DNA of 64,000 bases from Butyrivibrio sp. NC2007 (GTDB lineage: Bacteria > Bacillota > Clostridia > Lachnospirales > Lachnospiraceae). The stretch lies in assembly GCF_000421405.1 (NCBI RefSeq), contig NZ_ATWY01000004.1, positions 124,001-188,000 of the forward strand, given 5' to 3'. This document shows, one piece after another, positions 1-7,796 of this stretch; position 1 is the stretch's first letter; each line of letters begins with the position of its first letter. The translations under genes were made by a program, and so were the position numbers. The notes under the pieces were generated by a model, which searched no databases, had not been told where the DNA came from, and worked only from the letters and a program-made list of their open reading frames with translations.

Positions 1-158
1 CCCGAATTAACGGATCCCTTTGCTATTTCCTCCATACTCGCCTCCTGAGGAAGAACTGTGTTCTCAGCCCCTGAAGGCGCCGAGCATCCACTTCCCAAAG
101 CAGCAAGGACAAAGCTCATCCCTGCTGCGATAAATCTCATGTATCTGTTTCGCATCAT
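1..158 (-). CDS. Lipoprotein, N-terminal part only (cut by window edge)
   Basis: The first 52 codons of a gene that runs off the left edge. The product begins MMRNRYMRFIAAG, continues with a hydrophobic stretch (MSFVLAALG) and a cysteine in the context LGSGCSA at about residue 25, which reads as a lipoprotein signal peptide although the lipobox is not a perfect LAGC. The residues after the Cys are a flexible Ser/Ala/Glu-rich linker, usual for substrate-binding or other membrane-anchored lipoproteins. Its ATG overlaps the stop of the GH43 gene (ATGATG, positions 153 to 158), so the two are translationally coupled, and GGGGAG lies 6 to 7 bases upstream. The context suggests an oligosaccharide-binding lipoprotein, but no mature domain is visible, so function is inference. 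Confidence 0.75.
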   Translation of the reverse strand, partial: MMRNRYMRFIAAGMSFVLAALGSGCSAPSGAENTVLPQEASMEEIAKGSVNS

Positions 159-1123
159 TTATCTCCCCGGTTAAAAGAGAAAACCGGTCTTCCCTCTTCG
201 TCCCAGACAACCGGCATAAGTCTTGCGTGCCTGTTGGGATTGTAGAGCGGATCTCCCGTTATGGTCTCTTCATTTCTTGCATGGTATACGCAGATATCCT
301 GCCCGTTCTCATCCACTGTAAAGCTGTTGTGCCCCGGTCCGTAGATGCCAAGCTTCTCATCAGACTCAAGAACCGGATGTCTCTCCTTGGTCCAGCTCTT
401 CGGATCAAGAAGGTCGCTGTCTTCATCTGCAGTCAGCATTCCCATACAGTAGGGCTTGCCCGTCTCACTTGCAGAGTAGGTTAAAAAGATCTTTCCGCCG
501 TGCTTAATGACTGAAGGGCCCTCGTTTACCCAGTAGCCCACTCTCTCCCAGTCATAATCAGGGGTTGTCAGCATCACCTGAACGGTTGCGAGCTTCCAGG
601 GGGTTTCCATACTGGCAATGTAGAGATTGCTTATCTGTCTTCCGACTCCTACCTTCTCAGCCCAGACATAGTACCTCACGCCTTTGTTCTCGAACACTGT
701 GCCATCAAGAGAGAAGGCTTTAAAAGAGAACTCGTCTGCGTCAGCTCTCTGGATCTTGCCAAGCTCTGTCCAGGTTCCGGTGATGGGGTCTTCATCCTTG
801 CACTGAAGAACATAGGGCCTTATCTCCCAGATGTTGTCCTTATCCCCTCCTGCGTAGTAGATGTACCATGCGCCGTCAAGGTAGTGCAGCTCAGGAGCCC
901 AGATGTGTACACTCATGGGACCTGACTCATGCTTGTGCCAGATTTCTGTCTCTTCTGCATCTGCAAGACCTGCGAGAGTATCGGATTTCCTGAGGACAAT
1001 CCTGTCATATTCGGGAACAGAGGCTGTGAAGTAATAGGTTCCGTCCGTATGTCTGTAAACATAGGGGTCAGCCCTCTGAAGTATCCATGGTTCGTTATAT
1101 TTTAGCTGTCTTTCCGCTGTCAT
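155..1123 (-). CDS. Glycoside hydrolase family 43 (alpha-L-arabinofuranosidase/beta-xylosidase type)
   Basis: 322-residue single-domain five-bladed beta-propeller glycosidase. The N-terminal block ILQRADPYVYRHTDGTYYF carries the family catalytic base Asp (D19). HIWAPELHYLDGAWYIYYAG (about 73 to 92) is the typical second blade, FSLDGTVF holds the probable pKa-modulating Asp (about D140), and YWVNEGPSV holds the probable general acid Glu (about E201). There is no signal peptide, so it should act in the cytoplasm on imported arabino- or xylo-oligosaccharides. AGGAGA precedes the ATG. It is the first gene of a unit with the adjacent lipoprotein. The 5' region has a consensus promoter and two direct repeats that suggest an activator. 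GH43 is clear; exact substrate is not. Confidence 0.9.
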   Translation of the reverse strand: MTAERQLKYNEPWILQRADPYVYRHTDGTYYFTASVPEYDRIVLRKSDTLAGLADAEETEIWHKHESGPMSVHIWAPELHYLDGAWYIYYAGGDKDNIWEIRPYVLQCKDEDPITGTWTELGKIQRADADEFSFKAFSLDGTVFENKGVRYYVWAEKVGVGRQISNLYIASMETPWKLATVQVMLTTPDYDWERVGYWVNEGPSVIKHGGKIFLTYSASETGKPYCMGMLTADEDSDLLDPKSWTKERHPVLESDEKLGIYGPGHNSFTVDENGQDICVYHARNEETITGDPLYNPNRHARLMPVVWDEEGRPVFSFNRGDK

Positions 1124-1159
1124 TTATCCAATTTCTCCTAATACACCTTGCTATTATCA

Positions 1160-1188
1160 ATTCTAAAGTGCGAGAAATATGAAGTCAA
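1160..1188 (-). promoter_or_regulatory. Sigma-A promoter of the GH43 unit
   Basis: On the minus strand TTGACT (1188 to 1183), a 17-base spacer and TAGAAT (1165 to 1160) form a near-consensus promoter. Transcription would begin near 1153, giving a leader of about 30 nt to the ATG at 1123. Confidence 0.75.
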
Positions 1189-1190
1189 CG

Positions 1191-1222
1191 ATTATTTTAG
1201 ATTTAAATGAATTATTTTAGAT
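1191..1222 (-). promoter_or_regulatory. Two direct 12-bp repeats next to the -35, probable activator site
   Basis: The 12-mer ATCTAAAATAAT (minus strand) occurs twice, at 1222 to 1211 and 1202 to 1191, exactly 20 bp apart. The nearer copy ends 2 bp before the -35 hexamer. Two direct half-sites spaced by about two helical turns and abutting the -35 is the layout of class II AraC-family activator sites. The binding protein is not identified. Confidence 0.6.
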
Positions 1223-1240
1223 ATTCTAAGGATTTTCACA

Positions 1241-1289
1241 AAAAAACTCCTGCTTTTTGTGCATATTTGCTCAAGCAAGCAGGAGTTTT
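1241..1289 (-). terminator. Rho-independent terminator after the aminotransferase
   Basis: 12-bp perfect stem (AAAACTCCTGCT, 1243 to 1254, with 1278 to 1289) and a 23-nt loop. On the minus strand it ends in a run of six T (1246 to 1241). It closes the transcript coming from the genes at 5579 to 1323. Confidence 0.8.
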
Positions 1290-1322
1290 AGTTTTACCTA
1301 AAGATATTTAATTTGTTTCGCA

Positions 1323-2480
1323 TCAGAGTTTACTGATAAATCTCTCCAGTCTCTCCATGGCAGCCTTGAGATTTTCAAGTGAATATGCGTAGGAAACTCT
1401 AATGTAACCCTCTCCGCAGTCACCAAAGGCTGTACCCGGAACAACAGCGAGCTTCTCTTCCTTAAGAAGTCTTGTACAGAACTCATCACTGGTCATTCCG
1501 AATTTCTTGATGCAAGGGAACACATAAAATGCACCGTAGGGCTCAAAGCACGGAAGTCCGATTCTCTCAAACTCACTAAGAAGGAATCTTCTTCTGTGAT
1601 TGTACTGCTCCTTCATCATAAGAACATCGTCATCGCCGTTCCTTAAGGCCTCAACAGCAGCATACTGGCTGGTTGTAGGAGCACACATGATAGCGAACTG
1701 ATGGATCTTGACCATCTGTTCCATGATGGCCTGTGGTCCGCAGGCATATCCAAGTCTCCAGCCCGTCATAGCATAGGCCTTGGAGAAGCCGTTGATAAGG
1801 ATAGTTCTCTCCTTCATTCCCGGGAGAGATACGATGGATACGTGCTTGCCACTGTAGGTGAGCTCTCCGTAGATCTCGTCGGATATGACATAGAGGTCTT
1901 TTTCTATAACGACCTTGGCAATAGCCTCGAGATCTTCCTTCTCCATGATGGCACCGGTTGGGTTGTTGGGGAACGGAAGAACCAGGATCTTTGTCTTGTC
2001 CGTAACCTTATCAAGCACTTCCTGAGCTGTTAATCTGAACTGATTCTCTTCCTTGAGCTCAATGATAACAGGAACAGCATCTGCCAAAATTGCACAGGGC
2101 TCGTAGGATACATAGCTGGGCTGTGGGATCAGAACTTCGTCTCCCTCATCAACCATTGCGCGAAGAGCAAGGTCGATGGCCTCAGATCCTCCTACCGTAA
2201 CGAATACTTCTTTTATCGGGTCGTAGCTCACTCCCTGAGTCCTCTGAATGTAATTGGAGATCTCAGTTCTGAGCTCTTTAAGTCCTGAGTTGGAGGTATA
2301 GAAGGTACGTCCCTTCTCCAGGGAATAGATACCCTCATCTCTTATATGCCAGGGAGTATCAAAGTCCGGCTCACCAACACCCAGAGAAATAGCGCCTTCA
2401 GTCTCAAGGACAATATCAAAGAACTTTCTGATACCCGATGGCTTTATATCTACTACTTTCTTTCCGATTGGGTTTCTCAT
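1323..2480 (-). CDS. PLP-dependent aminotransferase, class I/II (aspartate/aromatic type)
   Basis: 385-residue fold-type I aminotransferase. Visible landmarks are GVGEPDFDTP near residue 35 (substrate loop), PNNPTG at 171 to 176 with the cofactor-contacting Asn, SDEIYG near 200 with the Asp that binds the pyridine nitrogen, and GFSKAYAMTGWRLGY with the Schiff-base lysine K234. An Arg in the C-terminal segment GEGYIRVSYA should bind the substrate carboxylate. Length and motifs match the AspC/PatA/ArAT group, which transfers amino groups between amino acids and 2-oxoglutarate; substrate cannot be fixed from sequence. It overlaps the Lrp gene by 4 bp (ATGA), so both are probably co-translated, and the Lrp protein may respond to the amino acid handled here. 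Confidence 0.92.
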   Translation of the reverse strand: MRNPIGKKVVDIKPSGIRKFFDIVLETEGAISLGVGEPDFDTPWHIRDEGIYSLEKGRTFYTSNSGLKELRTEISNYIQRTQGVSYDPIKEVFVTVGGSEAIDLALRAMVDEGDEVLIPQPSYVSYEPCAILADAVPVIIELKEENQFRLTAQEVLDKVTDKTKILVLPFPNNPTGAIMEKEDLEAIAKVVIEKDLYVISDEIYGELTYSGKHVSIVSLPGMKERTILINGFSKAYAMTGWRLGYACGPQAIMEQMVKIHQFAIMCAPTTSQYAAVEALRNGDDDVLMMKEQYNHRRRFLLSEFERIGLPCFEPYGAFYVFPCIKKFGMTSDEFCTRLLKEEKLAVVPGTAFGDCGEGYIRVSYAYSLENLKAAMERLERFISKL

Positions 2481-2965
2481 GGCGATACTATCTCCCTTGT
2501 GTCTTCATATTTCTTTGCGAGGATTGTTCCATGGTCCTTGTATTTCTTTAAAATAAAGTGAGTTGCTGTGCTAAGAACGGTATCAAGTGTAGAGAGCTTG
2601 TTGCTTACAAAGCTTGCTACCTCCTGAAGGGTCTTGCCCTCAAGGATGACCATGAGGTCAAAGCCTCCGCTCATAAGGTATACACTGGTAACCTCCGGGT
2701 ACTTGTAGATCCTCTCAGCGATGCTATCAAAGCCAAGGCCCCTCTGAGGTGTAACCTTAACCTCGATAAGCGCATTAACCTTCTCAATATCGGTCTTGGA
2801 CCAGTCTATCATTGTGTGATATCCGCAGATGATACCCTCTTCCTCAAGGTTCTTAAGTTCATTGGCTACAAGAAGCTCGTCCGCTCCCAAAAGAACGCTG
2901 AGTTCATGCACATCTATACGGCTGTTTTTCTCAATAATACCTAGAATTTCTTCTCTTGTACTCAT
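2477..2965 (-). CDS. Lrp/AsnC-family transcriptional regulator
   Basis: 162 residues from the ATG at 2965. An upstream in-frame ATG at 2974 lies only one base from the GGAG core (AAGGGGAG, 2983 to 2976), so the downstream ATG, about 10 bases from it, is preferred. The N-terminal winged helix-turn-helix covers about residues 1 to 60 (REEILGIIEKNSRIDVHELS and LKNLEEEGIICGYHTMID). The C-terminal RAM ligand-binding domain follows (VYLMSGGFDLMVILEGKTLQEVASFV). Such proteins bind amino acids and control amino acid metabolism genes. The 4-bp overlap with the following aminotransferase supports local regulation. Confidence 0.9.
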   Translation of the reverse strand: MSTREEILGIIEKNSRIDVHELSVLLGADELLVANELKNLEEEGIICGYHTMIDWSKTDIEKVNALIEVKVTPQRGLGFDSIAERIYKYPEVTSVYLMSGGFDLMVILEGKTLQEVASFVSNKLSTLDTVLSTATHFILKKYKDHGTILAKKYEDTREIVSP

Positions 2966-3015
2966 CTTTATCATTCTCCCCTTCTGATTTATTTACTATA
3001 ATACCACTAATTCCG

Positions 3016-3984
3016 TCATAAGACCTTATGTATCTCATCTGCCTGAGGAGATTCGAGAAATCTCTTTTCATCTCCGTTTACTATTATCTTATCGTTCCCT
3101 TCCTTAAGAGCTCCTATCACCGCCGCAGGAATTCCTTCGTCCTCCAGCTTTTTAACCAGGTCTTTTCCATCGCCTGTTGCTATTAAAAGAGCTCCACCCG
3201 ATGTGAGCTGATACGGGTTTAATTCAAAGAACTCGCAGATCTCAATAGTTTCCTGTCTTACGGGAATCTTCCTGAGGTCTACCTCCAGTCCGCAGCCTGC
3301 CTTTTCAGACATCTCCCAGAGAGAAGCATATATTCCCCCTGATGAAATATCATGTATAGCTATGACTCCGGACTTCACGGCGACTGCAGCCTCCGCTCGA
3401 ATATCTAAAAGCGCTCTGAAGCGCTCCGCTTCTTCTATAAAAGGTACCGGGTATCTGGATGAAAGTTCATCCTTTTTCTCCAAGGCCAGCATTGATGTGC
3501 CCTCAAGGGCAATCCACTTGGTGACAACAAGGTCATCTCCAGCCAAAGGCTTTGCACCGATGAGTGGACTATCTGAACTTCCCGCCACAGCAACTGCAGT
3601 TACAAGCGCCTTGTTTACTGCCTCTGTTACCTCCGTATGTCCACCGGCATAGGGAACATCGAACATCTTAGCCGCAGCTATCGCGCCCTTCACAATGTCT
3701 TTTACCATCTGCTCCTCTGCATCTGCGGGAAGCATTATAGATACTGAGACATGGTCAGGGGTTATGCCCTGGGAGAAAAGACCTATAAGCGCCTTGGCAG
3801 CTGCATAAAATCCGGGATCTCTTGTGTCTGCCGTAACGCTCGATACTGTGCTGAAGGCCTCTTTATTTGCAGAAAAAGCGCAGTCTGACCCTACAGCTGC
3901 GCTTTTAACATCTTTATATTCTGTTCTAAGTAGCTTTAAAACCGAGCGCTTTAAAGCGTTCTCAGTTATCTTACCAATTCTCAT
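3016..3984 (-). CDS. AIR synthase-related protein (PurM/HypE/ThiL superfamily)
   Basis: 322 residues with the two-domain PurM-like ATP-binding fold: the N-terminal half includes VGSDCAFSANKEAFSTVSSVTADT and a glycine-rich AGGHTEVTEAVNKALVTAVAVA segment, and the C-terminal half has HDISSGGIYASLWEMSEKAG and LTSGGALLIATGDG. These resemble HypE and SelD/PurM relatives, which activate a substrate with ATP. No hypCDF or purine genes are adjacent, so it is probably one of the stand-alone AIR synthase-like proteins of Clostridia with unknown substrate. It begins 17 bp after the VanW gene behind GGAGAG, so it should be in its operon. Confidence 0.8.
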   Translation of the reverse strand: MRIGKITENALKRSVLKLLRTEYKDVKSAAVGSDCAFSANKEAFSTVSSVTADTRDPGFYAAAKALIGLFSQGITPDHVSVSIMLPADAEEQMVKDIVKGAIAAAKMFDVPYAGGHTEVTEAVNKALVTAVAVAGSSDSPLIGAKPLAGDDLVVTKWIALEGTSMLALEKKDELSSRYPVPFIEEAERFRALLDIRAEAAVAVKSGVIAIHDISSGGIYASLWEMSEKAGCGLEVDLRKIPVRQETIEICEFFELNPYQLTSGGALLIATGDGKDLVKKLEDEGIPAAVIGALKEGNDKIIVNGDEKRFLESPQADEIHKVL

Positions 3985-4001
3985 ACACTCTCCGGCGCCG
4001 G

Positions 4002-5579
4002 TTAGTTTGTCTGGATGGCCTCAGCATCGCCCTCAGGCGCTTGTGCTGCTTCTGCCTGGGCTCTTAGCTGCTCGTTGGCTGCGTTTACGGCATCGGCTGC
4101 TGCCTGGTTAGCTGCCTCTGCGCCTTCTGTTCCTGCTGCATTTCTTGCTGCTGCAAGAGCACCGGCAACTGCCTTGACTGTGCCAACATCCCTTGTTGCT
4201 ATTGCTGTCTGAAGCTGTGACATAGCTGCTTCATCCGCTCCGGCTGTTCCCACGGTAATGATCTTGGGAACCATCTTGTAATTGCTGGAATTAACGACTT
4301 CCTTGGTGGTCTCGCCGTTCTCTGTAACGATCTTCCAGAGCTGAGCCTTGTAGCCAAGGTGAGCTGACTGTGTGCCAACATATCCGACACCCTGGGAAGG
4401 GTCGGTCACGAACTCATCCGCAGAAGCAGGAGTTGTCTCAAGAACCTCACTCTCATAGGAAACCTTTCTTCCTGAAGGTCTTGTCTCAACGCCGTATATG
4501 GTAAATGTAATGTGCTTGTCTGATGTAGTGTATCCTTCTATATAGATAGGATGGTCTGTGCTGTTAACAAACTTGAAGTTCTTGCCTCCGGATTCAGCAA
4601 TGGCTGCATCAGCAGAGGGTGAAACATAAGTTACGATCATGGAATGGTTGTGTCTCTCTGTAACTTCCAGCTCTGAAAGAAGAACTGCGTTGTAAAGAGT
4701 TGTTGAAACCTGGCAGATACCACCTCCGATACTCTCAACAACAAGTCCGTTGAGATATGAACCTGCAGGGAAGTATCCGTTAGCCTCTGTGAAAGGAGTT
4801 ATGGTATCAAGAACAGAAAACTCCTCTCCGGGGTATATGGTTGATCCGTTTATCAGTCTGCATCCGTTGGCAACGTTGGCACTTCTTGATGCGCCTGATG
4901 TCTTGTAGCTGGTAGTGAAGGTTCCAAGAACATCTCTTACCAGAGAGAGCTCCTCTTCGCTGCCCTGAGGCTCATCAGCCTTAACAGAGAGCTGGATGAC
5001 ATTGTTGTCACCACCGAGCTTATTCTGAATAAAGTCTTCTATTATAGATACTGACTCAGGACGGTCCACAAGATATCCTGTCTGTCCGTCGGATACCTGG
5101 AATCCGTTTTCTGTCTTGGTCAGTGTGTAATTGATCTTTTCCTGATCAAAGGCATCTCCGCATTCATTAACAATGCCTTCTATAATGTCTTTTTCATAGC
5201 CGTATTCAATATCAAAGATCTTGTTCTGATGCTGAAGATCCTTAAGAGCTTTGTATCTCTGAATGATGTTGCCCTGGTGTCCCAGTGAATATGCATCCTC
5301 AACCACTGAAGTGTTACTCCAGTAAAGGCCGATATCCTGGCCGGTGAACTGTCTCTCTTTTCCCTCGCCGACATAGAGAGTCAGAGTCTGTCCTGATACC
5401 TGGTCAACATATGCAGTTACTGCATTTTCTGCCTCATTTACGCTCATTCCGGACACGTCAACCGGTCCGATGAACACACCCTTTGCGATTTGTCTGCCAT
5501 CAGAAGCATAGGCAGCTGTCTGAGGCATCAAGACCATCAGTAGAACCGCAATTCCAATGGCCCCAAAAAATTTTTTCAT
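4002..5579 (-). CDS. VanW-family exported protein with peptidoglycan-binding-like domain and Ala-rich tail
   Basis: 525 residues. A signal peptide (MKKFFGAIGIAVLLMVLMPQ, cleavage near AYA-SD) places it outside the membrane. Residues about 40 to 200 resemble the YoaR-type repeats found before VanW domains. The VanW domain follows at about 225 to 355 (PGEEFSVLDTITPFTEANGY; VVESIGGGICQVSTTLYNA; ERHNHSMIVTYVSPSADAAI). The last 80 residues are an Ala/Glu-rich, probably helical tail (AAADAVNAANEQLRAQAEA), unlike most family members. VanW proteins are linked to the cell envelope and have no established enzymatic role. RBS AGAGGAAG. First gene of a likely four-gene run down to 1323. Confidence 0.85.
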   Translation of the reverse strand: MKKFFGAIGIAVLLMVLMPQTAAYASDGRQIAKGVFIGPVDVSGMSVNEAENAVTAYVDQVSGQTLTLYVGEGKERQFTGQDIGLYWSNTSVVEDAYSLGHQGNIIQRYKALKDLQHQNKIFDIEYGYEKDIIEGIVNECGDAFDQEKINYTLTKTENGFQVSDGQTGYLVDRPESVSIIEDFIQNKLGGDNNVIQLSVKADEPQGSEEELSLVRDVLGTFTTSYKTSGASRSANVANGCRLINGSTIYPGEEFSVLDTITPFTEANGYFPAGSYLNGLVVESIGGGICQVSTTLYNAVLLSELEVTERHNHSMIVTYVSPSADAAIAESGGKNFKFVNSTDHPIYIEGYTTSDKHITFTIYGVETRPSGRKVSYESEVLETTPASADEFVTDPSQGVGYVGTQSAHLGYKAQLWKIVTENGETTKEVVNSSNYKMVPKIITVGTAGADEAAMSQLQTAIATRDVGTVKAVAGALAAARNAAGTEGAEAANQAAADAVNAANEQLRAQAEAAQAPEGDAEAIQTN

Positions 5580-5642
5580 AATACTTCCTCTGTGATATTA
5601 TGTAAATATATTCACCACGTTTTTACTGAAAGGATATTATAG

Positions 5643-6272
5643 ATGAAATTCCCCTTTTTAGCAAGCTTCATACTCCTGTGTATCGTCATGAATCTTCTCA
5701 TGCGCAGAACCTCAAGAAAGACGGAAGAACAGGAGGCAAGCTTCTGGGAAAAAGAGCTGCAGTCTAATAATGTAAGAAAAAAAAGTCTCGAGAATCTGGA
5801 ATACATCCACATTCCCTTCGACCTTCTTCCCTTCGGCACTGCAGGCGATGACAAAACTCTTCAGGACGCAGAAAACGAACTTACCGCCCTCAAGGATGAA
5901 AAGATTGTCAATCTCACCGGAATCAGCAACACCGATCTTAAACTCGAATATGGCACAGCCAACATAACTCCCCTAACTCAGTACGACCAGAACTACACAG
6001 CCCTGGTCTGCTCACTGCAGAAGTGGGGTCAGGCTCTTTATGACCTCGGCAGATTTGAAGATGCTGCAAAGGTCCTTGAATTTGCTGTAAAAACCCGCTC
6101 GGATATCACAGCGACCTACAGGCTTCTCATAGATCTCTACAAGACAAAGCTTGGTCTTAACGAAGAAGAGATCCAAAGAAAGCTCGATGGTCTTGTTCCG
6201 ATTGCCAAAAATCTCAACTCTCTAAGCCGTCAGACAATCCTTAAACTCCTTCAGCCGGCAGAGAGCGAATAA
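5643..6272 (+). CDS. Membrane-anchored hypothetical protein with helical (TPR-like) C-terminus
   Basis: 209 residues. An N-terminal transmembrane segment (FPFLASFILLCIVMNLLM) is followed by a charged stretch. The C-terminal 90 residues (ALVCSLQKWGQALYDLGRFEDAAKVLEFAVKTR and the following helices) read like one to two tetratricopeptide helix pairs. I do not recognise a named family. GAAAGGA precedes the ATG. The gene diverges from the VanW gene, sharing a 63-bp promoter region, and its last 32 bp overlap the 3' end of galT on the opposite strand. Confidence 0.75.
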   Translation: MKFPFLASFILLCIVMNLLMRRTSRKTEEQEASFWEKELQSNNVRKKSLENLEYIHIPFDLLPFGTAGDDKTLQDAENELTALKDEKIVNLTGISNTDLKLEYGTANITPLTQYDQNYTALVCSLQKWGQALYDLGRFEDAAKVLEFAVKTRSDITATYRLLIDLYKTKLGLNEEEIQRKLDGLVPIAKNLNSLSRQTILKLLQPAESE

Positions 6273-7782
6273 ATCTGTTAAAGGCTTCCTGGCCTTCAGG
6301 AGTGCGCTTATATACGCCCGCGTCCTCCAAAACATGCATGAAGACCTCTCCGATCTCGTTCTGAATTATCTCATCTATATTGGATTCATCAATCTTATCG
6401 TACTTTGTCTTAAATGCATCCACCCAGTCAGCGTGCTTTTCAAGGACTTCGTTAGCACGAAGGTCTGCACCGGAGAGCATAGCCTCTTTAAGCTCTGCCA
6501 TCTCACCTTTAAGTCTTGCAGGAAGGACAGCAAGTCCCATAACTTCGATAAGTCCGATGTTCTCCTTCTTGATGTGATGGAGCTCAGCGTGTGGATGATA
6601 TACGCCAAGAGGATGCTCCTCTGTGGTTATATTGTTTCTCAGAACCAGGTCAAGTTCGAAGTTGTCTCCGCGCTTTCTGGCGATAGGAGTAATGGTATTG
6701 TGAGGAGTTCCGTCAGTCTCGGCAAACACAAATGCCGCTTCATCAGTGTATCCTCTCCACTTTTCAAGGATCACATCCGCAAGAGCGATTATCCTCTCAT
6801 AGTCGGGTGATGAGAGCCTTATTACTGACATAGGCCACTTAACCACTCCGCTCTGTACATCCTCAAATCCTTTTACGGTAAAAGACCTTTCCACAGGAGC
6901 CTTAGCCATTGCAAAGGTGTAGTGTCCGCCCTGGAAATGGTCGTGGCTTAAGATAGATCCTCCAACTATCGGAAGGTCAGCGTTTGATCCAACAAAGTAA
7001 TGAGGGAACTGCTTAACAAAATCAAAGAGCTTGCAGAAGGTACCGTGCTCAATCTTCATAGGAATATGCTTTGAATTAAACACGATGCAGTGCTCATTGT
7101 AATAGACATAAGGTGAATACTGGAATCCCCACTTGGAATCCTGGATAGTTACAGGGATTATCCTGTGGTTCTCTCTTGCAGGGTGATCAACCCTTCCTGA
7201 GTATCCCTCATTCTCCCAGCACAGCTGACACTTGGGATATCCGCTCTGCTTGGCATTTCTTGCAGCAGCAATGGCCTTGGGATCCTTCTCCGGCTTGGAG
7301 AGGTTTATGGTTATATCAAGATCACCGTACTCAGTGGGGGCAATCCACTTCATATCCTTGGCAATCCTGTAGCGTCTGATATAATCGGTATTCTTGGAGA
7401 AGTTGTAGTAGTAGTTTGTTGCTTCTTCAGGACTCTTTTCATAAAGGCTGTTAAACTTTGCAATAACAGCGCTTGGTCTCTCTGTTAAAAGACCCATAAG
7501 CTTTGTGTCAAACAGATCTCTAAAGACAACACTGTCGTTTTCTATAAGGCCTTTTTCTGCAGCGAAGTCATCAAGCTCCTTTAATGTAGTCTCAAGGTAC
7601 GCCGAAAGGTCTTTTTCATCAAGAGAGATCTCTCTTGAAAGGGCCTCGATATCAGAAATCTCATATTCAGCAGCATCAAGTCCCAGGGCAATAAGCAGGG
7701 AATTTACCGAATAGATGATATCTTCTTTTTCTATAAGTTTAGTTGCAAGTGCATACGCAACAAGTTTATTAACTGCTTCCAT
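6241..7782 (-). CDS. galT: UDP-glucose--hexose-1-phosphate uridylyltransferase, class II
   Basis: 513 residues, the long Firmicute form of GalT (family 2). It exchanges UMP between UDP-glucose and galactose 1-phosphate in the Leloir pathway. Markers are the N-terminal helical region (KLIEKEDIIYSVNSLLIALG), PKCQLCWENEGYSGRVDHPA, the histidine motif GGSILSHDHFQGGHYTFAM, and HAELHHIKKENIGLIEVMG. It follows galK by 14 bp with AAGGAGAGG before its ATG, so galK-galT form an operon. No galE or galM is next to it. Its 3' end overlaps the convergent gene ending at 6272. Confidence 0.96.
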   Translation of the reverse strand: MEAVNKLVAYALATKLIEKEDIIYSVNSLLIALGLDAAEYEISDIEALSREISLDEKDLSAYLETTLKELDDFAAEKGLIENDSVVFRDLFDTKLMGLLTERPSAVIAKFNSLYEKSPEEATNYYYNFSKNTDYIRRYRIAKDMKWIAPTEYGDLDITINLSKPEKDPKAIAAARNAKQSGYPKCQLCWENEGYSGRVDHPARENHRIIPVTIQDSKWGFQYSPYVYYNEHCIVFNSKHIPMKIEHGTFCKLFDFVKQFPHYFVGSNADLPIVGGSILSHDHFQGGHYTFAMAKAPVERSFTVKGFEDVQSGVVKWPMSVIRLSSPDYERIIALADVILEKWRGYTDEAAFVFAETDGTPHNTITPIARKRGDNFELDLVLRNNITTEEHPLGVYHPHAELHHIKKENIGLIEVMGLAVLPARLKGEMAELKEAMLSGADLRANEVLEKHADWVDAFKTKYDKIDESNIDEIIQNEIGEVFMHVLEDAGVYKRTPEGQEAFNRFIRSLPAEGV

Positions 7783-7796
7783 TTCAAATCCTCTCC

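Noticed and set aside
3016..3984. Assignment as hydrogenase maturation protein HypE
   Set aside because: No hyp or hydrogenase genes are nearby and the C-terminal HypE Cys motif (PRIC-like end) is absent; only superfamily membership is supported.
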